Assembly (NCBI RefSeq): GCF_026212465.1
Contig: NC_080049.1
Location: forward strand, 37,261,885-37,325,884
Direction: 5' to 3'
Source: Amaranthus tricolor
Lineage: Eukaryota > Streptophyta > Magnoliopsida > Caryophyllales > Amaranthaceae
Length of the DNA: 64,000 bases
The translations under genes were made by a program, and so were the position numbers. Positions 1-13,154 of this stretch are shown here, in pieces. Below the pieces are notes generated by a model. That model was not told the DNA's origin. It did not search any database and worked only from the letters and a program-made list of their open reading frames with translations. Positions within the stretch are counted from its first letter, which is position 1, and every line of letters starts with the position of its first letter.

Positions 1-1790
1 GAGTCTTAATCCCAAAAGATTAGAAAAACTACATTAACCAATATATCAGTTTCGTCCACATGGATTCTTCTTCTAAATTCCATCTGATTTTCTATCATCT
101 CAATTTGTAAGCTTAGGTCATTTATATAATGTTCCACTCTTGTCTTCCAAGTCATCTACAGTCTTTCACGCCCTCTATTTTAGTCTTCGGAGCACCAATT
201 TTCTATCTTACTTACTAGTTCGCTAATGCCGCATCTTTACACATGCCCAAATCATCTTAAAATAATTCTTTTTCATCCTTTCCTCAATATTTGCAACAAC
301 TAAAACCTTCTTATATTTTCGTTTCGAATTATATCCCTCAGGGTATGCCATTTATCCATCAAAGCATTTGCATTATCGCTACTCCCATCTTTCTACAAAA
401 ATCATTTCTAAAAGCCCAACATTTTGATCCATATAAGCAAATGATCTTTCAATAAGTCTTACCCTTTAACTTTAAGGGCACGCATCAATCAAAAAATATT
501 CTAGTAGCCACTTTGAATTTTTGTCACTTACACTTAATTCTATGTCCCCACTACTCTAAAATATGGACCCAAATATTTAAAGCATTCACTTGACGCGATT
601 TCTTTCTCTTTTAGCTATATAGTGCCTTTTATTATCTCGTTAGTGCTAAAATTACAATTTATATACTATGTCTTGTTCCAACTTAATATGAAACCTCGTG
701 ACTGCTCTTGTCTTCATTGTTCTAACTTAACATTTACCCCCTTCCTAGTCTCATCTACAAAAACAATGTTGTCGGCAAACAATATGCACCACAACACATC
801 TCTTTGTATCGATCAAGTTATCTCATCTAGGACCGCTACGAAGAGAAAGGGCTTAGGGTCGAGCCTTGATGAAGGACAATTTTGTGAATGGAAAATCCTT
901 TATTGCCCCTCCACATGTCCAAACATTCGTATTTACTTCTCAATATATCTTGTACTATGTTAATGTATTTCTTGGGAATGCTTTTCTTTGTAATTGTCCA
1001 CCAAAAATACTTTTCTTGATACCTTATCGTATGTTTTTTCCAAGTTGATAAACATCATATGCAATTCTCTTTTTATAGCCCTATGGCACTCTACCATTTG
1101 TCTTACAAGATGAATTGCTTTTATTGTAGATCTCCCTAACATAAATCGATATTGATTCTCTGATATAATAAAGATACATTTCTGCATAAGTATCTCAATC
1201 ACTCTTTCTCATAACTTCATCGTATGGTTCGTGAGTTTTATTCCTCAATAGTAAAAGCAATTTTGGACATTTTCCATTATTTTTTTACTTAGGCACTAGA
1301 GTACTTCTCTATCTTATTTGTCCTCTAAATCTTGTTGAATACATCAGTTAACCAAGTCACCCTAATCGTCCCTAAGCATCTCCATGCCATAGATATACCA
1401 TCTAGCCCAATCGCTTTCTTTAGCTTTATTTTCTTCAGTCCGCCTTTGACTTTTGTATTCTTCACATAAATTCTCTATATTCTTCAAAGGAAATAATTGT
1501 TGTGTCCCCTATAACATGTCCTTGTTCTCCATTAAATAACTCATCAAAATAATCCCTTTATCTATCCTAGATGTTCCCGTCTTAAACTAAAATGTTATTG
1601 GTTTTTGTTTGCCTCCTCTTTGCCATCCTATTTTTTTCTCCTTTAGAATCTAGTTTGTCAAACACCTCTTTAAATACAGAATCTTGCCCAATGCTAAATA
1701 TTCTATCCTTAGGTACTAAATAATTCAAAAAATTCAAGAATAAATGTGGCTCAAAAAGTAAAAAATGATCATTTAAGTATACAATTGGAA
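1..1790 (-). mobile_element. 5'-truncated, degenerate LINE (non-LTR retrotransposon) with reverse transcriptase remains
   Basis: Read on the minus strand, this stretch has broken pieces of a plant LINE reverse transcriptase. At about 1100-1200 there is a segment of the ISENQ...GRST...AIHL type followed by a FIxLEKxYDKV block. At about 750-870 comes QGSxLSPFLF and then FADN, which stands where the catalytic FADD is expected. Near 1600-1700 is a basic stretch ([11 protein letters not shown], then MAKRRQTKT) of the kind that precedes the RT domain in these elements. Stops and frameshifts separate the blocks, so it is inactive. No endonuclease domain is seen, which fits 5' truncation; the right boundary lies between about 1700 and 1790. 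The 3' end lies left of the window. It sits directly after a flippase exon donor site, in the same orientation as that gene, so it is most simply intronic. Confidence 0.8.
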
Positions 1791-1794
1791 ATAC

Positions 1795-4700
1795 CTTGCA
1801 CATATCAGGATTAGGTTCGTTTCTCCATGCACCACGCATAAGCCTAGAATCGTCAAAATTAAACCCCTTTTCTTGGATTGCATTAGTTGATTTAGGCACC
1901 TATTATACGAAAGAAGTCAACCATGTATTTAAGGAACAAAAGACATGTACTTTAAGGGGAGTATGGTGCTTTGAACAAGTATATGATACCTCTGGGAGTT
2001 TAGTGCCACTGCGTTCTGCCAAACCCCTCTCTATTTCAGTGATACCAGTTCCATAGACTTGACCCCCAATTGAACATTTAAAAAATTCCATCAAGTTTCG
2101 TGTAAGAGTCCCAGTTTTGTCAGAAAATATGTATTCAACCTAAAATAAATAAAAAGGTTAAGCCTGCTCAACTACCCCATTGTGAAAATAACACAGAAAC
2201 AATGCAAGAGTAAAAGAGATGAATCCTCCTGAAGTAATTGTTTTAGAGAGCAAATCAATTACATACTATGCTCAAAAGCTTTAAAAATCTCTACACTTGC
2301 AAAAATCATATACCTGTCCAAGTTCTTCATTTAAATTTGATGTCCTGGCCAACGCTGGTGTATTTGTTTCAGCATGATACATATTCAAATCATTATTAAT
2401 GAATTGAATGGACTGTATAAATTTAATCCCCTAGAGTGCCACAGAAAACAGTTGCTAGTCATTCCACTAGTGAAATGCTAATAGAAAGCACATTTTGGGC
2501 CAAAGAAGTTACCTCAATTGAAACATAAAGCGATATAGGGATAATAGTTGAAAGTAGAGTGATCAATGTAAACATAGTCAAGATGACCACCTGCAACAAA
2601 CAAGCAAAAAAGGATACCACGAGAAAAGAGTTAAGAGTAGAGAAAGGTAAGTAGACAATAACCAATAAAACACAAAGATCCTTCGGGAGAATGCACACCA
2701 AAAATCTGTTCCTTGGATCAAATTGGCGATCATCAGGTTTTTCTCCGTTTACAAGTCCCAAAAAAAAGTATTTGTTGTCTATGAATACACCACTAAGGAA
2801 CAACGCGAAGTAATGGTAAGAAAAAAAAAATCAAAAATTAAAAAAGGAAAGACAGAATAAAACTATCGAACGGGTTTGTTAAAAGTACAATACAGCCTAC
2901 TATACCTGCCTATTGATCCAATAAGGCACATCATAAATAAAGTGGCAAAAAGAGCAAGAATTAATTTGTCAAGCTTCCTTTCCAAGGTACTTCTCTTTGA
3001 AGGAACATTCATGGTATTCATCATAACCTATCAGTCAAACCAGGATATCCTTGAAAAAAGGCAACAGACAAAACAAAATAAACCACACAGCTGCAGCAAT
3101 GCCAACTGCTTCAGTAAACTTCAATGTCCAGGAAGCCAATACAAACATATAGTAGGCATGAGCATCTGTAGTTTTTCAACAGAGGTGGCACAAGTAAATA
3201 CCTTAGTCTCATGCCCAGTATAAATCACAGCACCAATAATATATTCTGTATTTCTCAAACTGCAACCCTTTGCAAATCAAACAAAAGAGTCAATATTGGC
3301 TGCACTGTATGGCATAGATACCAAAAAGGAGCCACAGTATAAATCATTACGAAAAAAAACAAAGCTGTACAGATATCTCCCTTCCTCACTTCAGAACTTC
3401 AATGCAGTGAGCAAAAAGACGTTTGACTATAAGAAATATGATCAAGAGATTATATCATACTCTCAGCAAAAGCTGGTTTGGCGATAGAGGTAAAGTCTGA
3501 TGTTGAATAATAAGGTTTCCGGTGAAAGTGTACAAAGAATTATTCGGTTGTTCACAATGTACTTCACCTGGATAAAAATAAACAGAAACAGGTAAGAAAA
3601 TAAACAACCAAAGACAAACCATATAAACAAGATTGAAAATAGCATAATCTAACGTCAAAAGTGTAGTTAGAAAAAATGTCGAGCACAAAGTGGATACGCC
3701 ACATTCAAGCAGCAGAGATTGGGTTCTACATAGCTCAGCAGTAAATCCTATCACTCACATACTAAGAGATAGTGTGGGAACCCAATGGACGCACATGGAA
3801 TATGATTAATTAGTAATCATGTTTTCCTTGAAATTCCAGTACTTAAAAGACATTCAGACAAAGAAATGGCATAGATTTGAACTTTGATCTGACTGTAGGC
3901 AATAAAGCAGACCAAAATTGACAGACTGTCTCAAAAAAGAATATGAAAATGCATGTAAAAGAGAAGAGAATCATTTCATCCACAGAAAGTGCAAGTGACA
4001 TGTGGCTGGGTAACGCCTTGATGTCCGCCGTTATTTTGGTTGCATGAAAAATGTTCAAAGTATTTTGTCAAAAATAGTATTAAACTTTGGTAAATATATA
4101 AATTTGAAAGACGTGATTTAGGAAGTAAAGAGTTAGAAACATTAAAGTTAATAAAAAATTACTCTTTAAATAAAAAGCAAAGATAATGTAAGGCTGTTAA
4201 CAAAGAATATATCAAACGCTAAAAAAGTATAAGTTTATCAATTCAAATAAGATTACAATATACTAAGAATAGTAACTCATAAGTTTACGTTTAAGTGAGT
4301 AACAGGTGACAATGATGAGTATGATATTATGATTATCATAATTATTTCAAAATATAATTTTCCAAACTTATAATTGAGATCCTTAAACCTGAATGCAATA
4401 TGAAAAGTCATAACAGCTATGAACGGTTTCCAAATGCATTAATAAGATCAATAACAGGCTCTCACAACTACTTACAGTCTTCAATAGTGAAAGAAGAAAA
4501 CATCTTGCTTACCTTCCAAACCCGATGAATTTATAAGGAAGACACTACAGTTTGACATTTTGGGTATCAGTATTTAAGTGGAGATGCAACTTGCCTTCAG
4601 GTTCGATAAAAGGAAGTGAGGAAATCAGGAAATTACCAACTAATGTAACATGGGGTTATCTTTTTTCTTTTGAAGGTGAGTAACGACAGAAGATATCAGC

Positions 4701-7700
4701 TTGATATACTCATAGAGTCATAGTTATGGAAGAGCTTCCTATTTGAAACGTTTGCTACTTTCCTTTGATTATTAATTATTTTTCTTGAGGTGTGCATGAT
4801 CTAACATCTAACCTTAGGTATTATTTAGGTGGTATACAATTATAAAATTAATTATTTTTTTTTATTTTATGTTGTACAATATCGATAAAAATGTCGAATA
4901 TGATATTTTAAAAAATTGTGGTATTCACCATTGTTTCTTCACCACTTGGACCTAAAACTTTCAAAGCAAGAATGTACTTTCAAATCTAAAAGAATCCATG
5001 AGCAAGACAGTAAACAATAACGGTAAACCTTTGAATTCAGAGGCCTTCTCCGGCATCAAGTAATCCCATGTCTTTTCCAATGCTTTCCTAATCTTCAAGT
5101 TGGTTTCACCATCCAAATTTGACGTCTGCAAAACAAATCTAATCTGAATGCACAAATATATGATAGAAATGTACAGCTAATCCACCCAAAAAAATCAATA
5201 CAAGCATCCATTAAGAGGTTCTTTTCATATAAACTGAAAGGCCAAATTCCCCACAAAACATAAGTTTGTGGCTACTCTTATCATGTTTAAACAAAATTTA
5301 GCACCTCAACATAACAAACGCCATCTGCATTAGAGCTCGCAAGAAAAAGAATGTCTGCTGGGAAAAAGCCATCTTGCTTGACCTGCAAAAGGAAAATTCA
5401 ATAGCACTTAGTCTTGGGTCAGGAACTCAAGCTACACTAAAGAATGTTGATAACTTGAATGCAATCCCAGTTTATTGCAAAACTAAAAATATAAACATTC
5501 AGAAAGTGTTGTGATATATGAGCCAGAAAACATAAATTTGGGAGATCACAGATAAGCCGAAACTTTCATTGAAAACCCAAATAAAAAAAAAGTGTACTAC
5601 ACGAAATAAGCTTTTAGTATAACTTTTCTGTTCAAAAAGCTTTAACTAATATTTTGTACTACTAACTTTCATGGTGTTAGAAATATTTTTTAAAAAATGC
5701 AATTAATATGCGGTCAATGTAAATAAGAAAAGAGTGTCATTCAAATTAACATGACTAACTTGGCAGAGCACTCAAAATAAGATCAAACTAAATAAGCTGG
5801 CAACCACCTGTTGACTAATTGACCATCCCCAAGCCCACTTATATTTTCTTTTTTGATTGTCTCTTACTTTTGTGCAAAGCATCTCTTGTGTTCAAACCCT
5901 CATCTTTCTCTCTCTAGCTGACAGTTAAAATCAAATTATGTCTTGCTTTTTGATGGTCTGCTCATAGTTCAAAAACCAGATCAAGGGTTTGTATCAAACG
6001 TAGCCCTAAACTAGATTGAACACTGAAATTATTGGAGCACCAAAAAAATCCAACAAAATAGCATTGGTCTTTGTTAATGTACCAACAAAAAGGGCCAAAT
6101 CAACAGCTACAGAAATCTGAAATCCTTTCATACTAGATATAATGACAATAACTTACACGCACAATGTCACCGACTTGCAACTTTTTCCAAGGAACGGTTT
6201 CCCACCTTTGTCCTTGTAGTACATCTATTAAGGTGTTGTTGACAGACAAATCATTCTGAAATCGTTTCTGTTGAACATAATCCAAAATAAAGGAAAAAGA
6301 CAATTTCAGAAATTCATAAAATGTAATTAGTAAGACAAGAAAAGAAAAATCACCACAATAGAAGATCTTTTCCAGTCGTCTGAGCTGGACAACGAAAATG
6401 AACCCAGAATAAATTGCAGAAAACTTACCCAATCTTCAAATGCCTCTTTCACGAGAGAGATAAAAAGAACAATGCTTAGAGGGGCCACATTTGTTATTGG
6501 ACTCACAGGACTGCACTAGAAAAGATCCCATCACTTCTAAATTATAAAAATACCTATCTCCATTCCAGAACAGAAGAGCTAAAGATCTCTCTTACAAACA
6601 GAACACAGAACAGAATGAGTGACAAAAAAGGAAATGAACTACAGTTAACAGGATACATATCATGACAATTAGATTCAAAAAACACAAAAATAATTTTGGT
6701 CGATAATAAATACGGCAATCTAACATTTAATTTCTTTTTCCGACAAGAAGGTGAGGGGATCCTTGATATATAGTGTATATTAATTATCACTCAGCAGTGA
6801 GTGATTACCAGTTGATCCCCAATTTCAAGATGTCATGTGCAAAAGTTCTTAATAAAATGAGTGTGGTAAGGTTTTCTAGCTTTTGCAAATACTTTACCTC
6901 ATAGGTGTCCATGACAGAATGGAGATTGTAAGGAAGTACAAATTAGCCACCCGTCTGAACTGTCATTGTATAAGAAACAAACATTATAGGATAAGAAATT
7001 TTTCAAAGAAAATTTTGCAAGGTCACTTAATTACAAGAAAAATGAACTACACAATATATATGTAAGACTTTCTTAATTCACTTCAGAACAACAAAATAGC
7101 ATACCTGTTCAAACAACCCTTTGGGCAAAAAAGTTAGGACATTGTACTTCGTTGTTGACACAGAATTTCCCTGAAAAACCACGCCAACTTTTGTCAAAAA
7201 CAAATTCCTATTAGCACAGAAAACAAGCAAAGCACACCAGAGACAAACTTATGAGGTCAAAATTCTCAGATAGTGCACGACGATCAACGAGTATGGTTAT
7301 AAAATTCCTTAACCATTAAAACAGACTGCCCTACTCAAAGTGTTCAATGAAATACATCAACATTCCCAACGCACATATTTATGAGTGAATTCTTGTTGAT
7401 ATAGACATTGGCATTTGTTTGAATGTCTACAGAATACTTCAAGGAAACAAAGAATACAGACCCGACCAATATGTTCCTCCAACTTCATATTCAAAGTGTT
7501 AAGTTTATGTTATTCATTGGGAAGTTTTTGGCCAACAACTGTAGAGCAGGCACACATTATAATTTCCTCATTGCAATAAAATTACTTTATTCCAAGAATT
7601 ATATTTCACTGAAGATAATGAAGAAGGACTAAGATTATGGAAGACGATATTTGAGAATTTTAGCTAACATAAAAATTTTTGCAATCACCTGCAAATACCT

Positions 7701-8265
7701 GTCTATGTATCCATGATTGATTGTCTGGTATTGACTGGATAATTCGAACATAATTTCTTAACGCACCCTCATTTCGCAATCACCATTAAATGAAATATCA
7801 ACAATCATTACTCAATTTCGCACGACATATCAAGCAGCAAGCAAGCCACCGCTATTTCTTAGTTTCCCAATCTTATGTTAGTATAACTAACAAAAATTCC
7901 AAACTTGCAATCACTGACAAGGATTATAATGCGCATTGCGTGTAAATGAATGAAAAATCCAAACCCAAATATGAGCTTAATACATTATAATCAACTTTAT
8001 CTAGTACCTCAAACAAAATGAAATAAAAATACAAAAAATGACTAGTGTTTCAGCATTTAAAAATAAAAATGATTTAGAATAAAACCTTGAATTTTGTAAG
8101 AGCATTAGCATCACGGTCATTACAAAAGATGGTGCGGTGAGAAGGTGCTTGAGGTTGAACACGGCCGAGTCGAACCGTCTGAGGCGAAGATGACTGATTC
8201 AACTCAGACGAGTTTCTGGTAAAACCCGATCTCGAAGAAGATTGAACCCTATCCCACCCCGCCAT
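1795..8265 (-). CDS. ALA3: ALA3-like phospholipid-transporting P4-ATPase (flippase), N-terminal 505 codons, continues off left edge
   Basis: Fifteen minus-strand exons join in phase: 8086-8265, 7105-7170, 6898-6959, 6429-6510, 6157-6267, 5305-5382, 5029-5125, 3461-3567, 3202-3267, 2906-3027, 2699-2792, 2513-2590, 2314-2430, 1990-2139, 1795-1899. All have GT/AG borders and no internal stop. The ATG at 8265 is chosen; a TTG precedes it. Visible motifs are the actuator loop DGET (residues 198-201), the P4-specific PISL in membrane segment 4 (373-376) and the phosphorylation motif DKTGT (D427). The exon texts match what I remember of Arabidopsis ALA3, which flips aminophospholipids in Golgi/TGN membranes with an ALIS (CDC50) beta subunit. 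Family proteins are about 1200 residues, so the nucleotide-binding domain and segments 5-10 must lie left of the window, beyond the LINE. The exons in view give no sign of decay. Another close ALA paralogue is possible. Confidence 0.88.
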
Positions 8266-8850
8266 CAATATCCTGCCCTTTCTCCTTCAAAATCAAATAT
8301 GAAACCCTATATTCAAATGATTTTTCTTACACAATAATAAAAATCAAAAATGGCGCAAAAAAACCAATAAAATTGAATTGTACGTAGACGAAGGAGACGA
8401 TGAAAGGATATTCTTCACAAATAAGTGAGAATACCATCAGATTCACCCCCCATCTTTCTGTGTTTTTTCGATCGATTGTCTGTAAATCACTGGGGTGGGA
8501 TTCAAGTTTTGATGTATTTTCAAGTTGAAAGAAGAAACTTCCCTTTGAAAATGTCTATTATTTTTTATTTTTGATTTAGTTTTATTGACTACCCTATTTG
8601 GAAATTTAGGAATTTTTATTTGAGGGCGATTGTCAAAATTCTTCATATGCGTTTTATTTGACCCGCTGACGCGACTTTTCATCGCGTGTAACATTCACCT
8701 ACTGTACTCCATAGTTCAGGGATGGCCCGAGGGGTAAAATTTTACTCGCAACTTCCTCGGTAATATTCATTGCGTGTAATATTCTTCATATCGGTGAGTA
8801 TTGATATGAAAAGCATTACTTTGCTATGGATAGTGGTTTTAATTTACTAT
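8266..8850 (-). promoter_or_regulatory. 5' leader and proximal promoter region of the flippase gene
   Basis: This is AT-rich sequence between the flippase start codon and the first upstream transposon-like element. I see no clear TATA box at a convincing distance and no other gene. Short ORFs here have no recognisable family. The role as promoter is inferred only from position. Confidence 0.4.
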
Positions 8851-9243
8851 GGGGCATTTGGTATATATATGGGAATGGAAATTTAAGAATAAGAATATAA
8901 GATTGTAATTTCTTGTTTGGTATGTTAGAAGGGATAAGTTGGGAATCGTAGATACATATTGAAAATAAAATATAAATTTACAATTTTATCTCCATTAAAA
9001 ATTTTAAAAAAACTTGTAAATTTTTTATAAATAAGAGTATAAATGTTTTTTTAAAATAAAACTCAATTCTCAGCCCCAAATACTTGCCTCCTAAGTATTA
9101 AAACCTAGGGAATTGGTGGCCAAAATTTCCATTCCCAATCCCTAATTTTAATCCCAAGCCCATCTACCAAACATGGTATTTTATGATTTTTAAGAATTGA
9201 ATTCTCATTCTCATCCTCAATTCCCACATGCCAAACACCCCCT
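8851..9243. repeat. MITE-like inverted-repeat element upstream of the flippase gene
   Basis: The left end reads GGGGCATTTGGTA and the right end CATGCCAAACACCCC, which are imperfect inverted repeats. The similarity continues inward: a second block TTGTTTGGTATGTTAG on the left pairs with CATCTACCAAACATGG on the right. CTAT flanks both ends and may be a short target duplication. There is no coding capacity. The ends resemble hAT-type MITEs, but the family is not certain. Confidence 0.6.
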
Positions 9244-9329
9244 ATGAGTAGTGGTTAAATGATGTATATGAGATCTTATCCGCCCCATATCTATCTATTA
9301 TTCAAAAATGCAAATTAGGATAAGAGCTT

Positions 9330-10640
9330 AATCAGTGCAATGAGTTTGAAATAAAAGAAAATGGAAAATATTCATTATGCTTTGGCAATAGGGAGTTTGA
9401 TGTATGTTCAAGTCTACACCCGTCTGGATATAGCATCATCACATAGATTAGAACATTGGAGAATTGTCAAAGGGTCTTACGATATTTACAGAGGATAATG
9501 AAATGTATGCTCACGTATAGGAGGTCATATAAGATTGAGGTCATTAGGTATATTGACACCAATTTTGCTGGATAAAGTAATAGAATGAAATTTACTTTTC
9601 GTTATACTTATATATTAGCTAGAGATGATGTCTCATGGAAGAGTGTTAAACAATCTATTAAGACATCTTCCACTATGACAACAAAATTCCTCATATGCTA
9701 CGAGGCATCAAATCATGAGATACAGATGCAAAATTTTTGTCATGAAACTGCGTATAGTGAATTAAAGACCACTAATGCCGTGTTTGGGAACCATGATTTC
9801 ATTTGGAAATTCGGAATTGGTTCAAATTTATTGTTTAGCAAATCAAAAAATTTCAAATTAGGATTTAGATTAAATTCCACCATTGCTTTTAAAGTAGTTA
9901 TAGTTGAGAATTTGAGAATGACAACCCAAACCTTGTCCTTTTGAAATTCTTCATTTATAATTCCATAATTAAAATACATAATTTGAAATGAAATACTTGT
10001 TCCCAAACACTATATTAAGTTATTTTGTGATAATGGCTCAAATGTGAAATTTTCTAATAACAATAAGAGGTCGAGGAAATCAAAGTTTGTGACCCTCAAA
10101 TTCTTGGTTGTAAAGGAAAGAGTTTAGAGTAAAGAATTGCTAATTATATGTATTGGTACAAACTCTATGATTGCGGATCTGCTTACTATGGCATTGTCAC
10201 CCAAGCAATTTCTTTAGCATGTGGCTCATATGGGTATAGTTTTTGCTATGGAGGATGTTTAGTTTAGTTTTAATGGAAGTTTATAATTTTATTTTATTAG
10301 ACAAATGTCGATAGTTTTAGTTATAAAGTTTTTGTTTTAGATATAAAGTTATGTTATAGTTTTATTTAAAACACTAATAATATTATGACAATAGTTTGGT
10401 ACTACTATTAAAGTAGACTAGTTGGATACAAACATGTTAAGATTACATTGCATATTGTTTCCATGCTTCACATCCAATTGTCATTCTTTTGTGCTGTTAT
10501 GGCAAATATATAACAAAGATTGCTTTGATCAGTAGTGATGTGATTGGTGGATGAGATTGGTTTCTAATACATTACAATTTTTATAGTATAGTTAAACTCA
10601 AATTTGTTTTTTGTAATGATACATGAACCAAGTGGGAGAT
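9330..10640 (+). mobile_element. Degenerate Ty1/copia pol 3' end (RNase H region) and polypurine tract
   Basis: From about 9361 the plus strand encodes a decayed copia segment: an AIGSLMYVQVYTRLDIA block, then a LEHW block near 9450, an IGYIDTNFAG-like block, a VSWKSVKQ block and a CYEASNH block near 9700. After a small insertion it resumes at about 10020 with CDNGSNVKFSNNNK and KFLVVKERV, then IGTNSMIADLLT and a tail up to about 10260. These are the RT-RNase H C-terminal blocks of Ty1/copia. In-frame stops show it is dead. A purine tract, AGTGGGAGAT at 10631-10640, lies directly before the LTR-like start at 10641. The 5' part of the element is absent. Confidence 0.85.
9779..10010. repeat. 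Small foldback (MITE-like) element nested in the copia remnant
   Basis: The left end (GTGTTTGGGAAC followed by ATTTCATTT) is mirrored at the right end (AAATGAAATACTTG, then TTCCCAAACAC). The element of about 230 bp splits the copia RNase H region: the reading picks up on the other side after the right end. It has no coding potential. A target duplication was not clear by eye. Confidence 0.65.
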
Positions 10641-11100
10641 TGTTGGATCATAGTCCAATGTTGGGCTATACGTGAATATTCATATCTCATTATAAGATAT
10701 TAAATATATCCTTATGCTCAACTTAAAGTGATCTAAGTAAAGTTAAAGGGTTTCGGCTTAATGTATCAATAAGTTGTGGGCGTCAAATGTGTTAAGACTT
10801 TTATGGTTGTATTCTATGATGGAATGAAAAATAGTTTTATGTTAATATTATATTTAGCAGTTGTGATCCCTATGTTTTACATATTATATTTTCTATATAA
10901 CATCCCATCATAAAGAAATTAAAGTGAGAACATTAAGGATCACTCATACATAATACATATTAATGTGGAAGGTCTAATCGTTCTTCTCAAATTTTCTTAT
11001 GTGCAATGAAATCAAGTAATTTCTTCAGTTTTGTCTTTTTATTTTTATTCTAATTCAACCTTAATAGATTCTGTTGTTGGTAATGATTTTCACCATTTTT
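10641..11100 (+). repeat. Probable 3' LTR of the copia remnant (right boundary uncertain)
   Basis: The sequence after the purine tract begins TGTTGGATCATAG, a start typical of copia LTRs, directly following the element's coding remnant. I could not find a convincing terminal CA with its target duplication, so the right border is approximate. No second copy of this LTR is present in the window. Confidence 0.5.
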
Positions 11101-11870
11101 GCTCCACTATTAACTAAAAAAATTCCTCTAAAAAAATGTGTGGTGGTTGTCGTATGCAAGCTTATTCCTAAGTTACACACAAGGAGAGGCAAGAAGAAGA
11201 ACCAAAGGAAGTTAGGAAAGAGGACAAAATGTTTTGAAGGTGTTTAGGGAGATTAAGAAGATTGTTTTTAAAGGTAAAAACTGTGAATTTGATGAGGATG
11301 AGGGACGAAAATAGGACAACAATCAGGTGAACGTTGATAAGGAAAAATATTAGGAAGATCGTAGACATTTAGGGATGAAATGAGCTTGATGGTAGATGAA
11401 CAATCTCGATATGTAACAACATGAAAATTATGCAAATAGGGGGTGATCTCGTGAGTGAATTTTTGAGAGATAATTGGCTAACTCTAAATGTCTAAAGACA
11501 CAGATGCAACACTATAAAATTTAGAGGCTTCTAAGAACACATATAAGGTTCCAACTTAATTCTAATCTAAGAATTTGATTGAAATTGATAAACAATGTTA
11601 AAATTTTCATAAAATATTCAACAACCTGAAATTATTACAACTTCACCTATTTATACTAATGCAACACTTAAGAAATCTCAAATTTAGATAATTAAGTTTA
11701 CTATTCATAGATCGATGACTTAGCTATCAGAAGTTTTCTTACATTAAGAACCGAATGCAAATATACTAGAATGATCATCCATTACTTTGCCCATGATCTC
11801 CAGGTTGCATAATCGCTTTAGCATGTTTGAGTAGTGGACCGTTTGCCTACAGTGTGGGAGGGATTTCAAC
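11100..11870. other. Intergenic sequence with no recognised feature
   Basis: AT-rich sequence between the copia LTR and the repeat block. Short ORFs on either strand show no family resemblance, and no RNA gene was seen. Confidence 0.4.
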
Positions 11871-11874
11871 AACT

Positions 11875-12170
11875 TTGAAGTCATTTTAACTTCTATAAAC
11901 TCCCTTGCTTGTGGGTACGTTGGCGACATTTCTTTGATAACTCCTCATGCACGATTTTGAGATAACTTCCAACTCTCCATGCATGATCTTGAGATAACTT
12001 TGAAGTTATTGTAACTTTATAAACTCCTTTGCTTGTGGGTATACTAGCAACATTTCTTTGATAACTCTCCATGCATGATCTTGAGATAACTTCCCATTCT
12101 CCATGCATAATCTTGAGATAACTTTTCACCCTCTAAGCATGATCTTGAGATAAATTTTCACTCTTTACCC
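11875..12170. repeat. Degenerate compound tandem repeat (about 126-bp unit with nested short repeats)
   Basis: A block beginning TGAAGTCATTTTAACTTC at about 11875 recurs at about 12001 in slightly changed form. Within it, a shorter element built on CATGCATGATCTTGAGATAA is repeated about five times up to 12155 with substitutions. No protein is encoded. It lies directly left of the presumed LTR of the Tat-type element. Confidence 0.7.
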
Positions 12171-12189
12171 CTTATAAACGCAAGCCCAT

Positions 12190-13073
12190 TGTATGTGCTG
12201 GAACAGGACCCCCTAATCCCAAGACCTTGAAAGGGGAGAAAACCCAATCACCATCATGAACAAAGGACAGGACGAAGCAACCAGGACCCTTTTAAAGGTC
12301 TTAGCTTCTGGGAAAGACAACTTAGCCCCTTGGAGGATTAAACCTGCTCCCCAGCTAAGAGTCAGGATAACAGGACTCACAAACACAGCAAGGGCATATC
12401 AAAAGGACCCTGACAGAAATAGAAAACATAAATACCTGCAGGATGGTTAACCCTGCAAAATGATAACAATGGAAACGATGACATGGCAGGAGACAATTGC
12501 AGTTGTACTCAGAAAAGCTGTCAACACTTGTATAAGTCAAGACACTACACCTACCTCGTACCCTACCTAGGTAAGTGTACTAAAAGACGGAGAGTGGGGA
12601 CCATGGAATAAAGACCACCAAATCACCGGACGCCGAATAGGCTTACAAAATATTCTATTTCTCTCTCCACTGATCCCGAAAAGGATTCCATTCAAGGTAA
12701 AAGCCAAAACTGCCATTAGGGTTTTGGGAACCTCTCCTGAGGCGCACCACTATAAATATACAATGCCATACATCACCAAGGGTAAGGTAACTTTAACACT
12801 GAAACCCAAGCATTATTCTCTCACACAAAAATAGCTCTAATTCCTTATAAATTTTATCAGCAATCATCTCAAAACCCTTACTGACTTAATCATCGGAGGA
12901 GGACTCCTGGAGGACCCCTCCCCGACCCTCGTTTGCTACCTTGTGTAGGAAAACATAGTGAACAGTCGGAAAAAAAACTTTGACCTTCCCAGTAGTTCAT
13001 ATACACTATGAACCTTAAAAGGCATTCTCTTCATCTTTGTTGAGAGTGTTGATTGTTTTCTCCACAGCCGGAA
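12190..13073 (+). repeat. Presumed 5' LTR of the Tat-type element, with TATA box
   Basis: This stretch precedes the primer-site-like sequence at about 13077 and carries a TATA motif (TATAAATATA, 12751-12760) placed as expected for an LTR promoter. Both borders are inferred. The matching 3' LTR is missing from the window, so it cannot be verified by comparison. Confidence 0.5.
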
Positions 13074-13154
13074 CGATTTGGTGCTAGAAGGAGATAGAGT
13101 TCTTTCTAGCAACGTTTCACCTAACTTCTAAACAAACCACAAATTACCTCAAAA

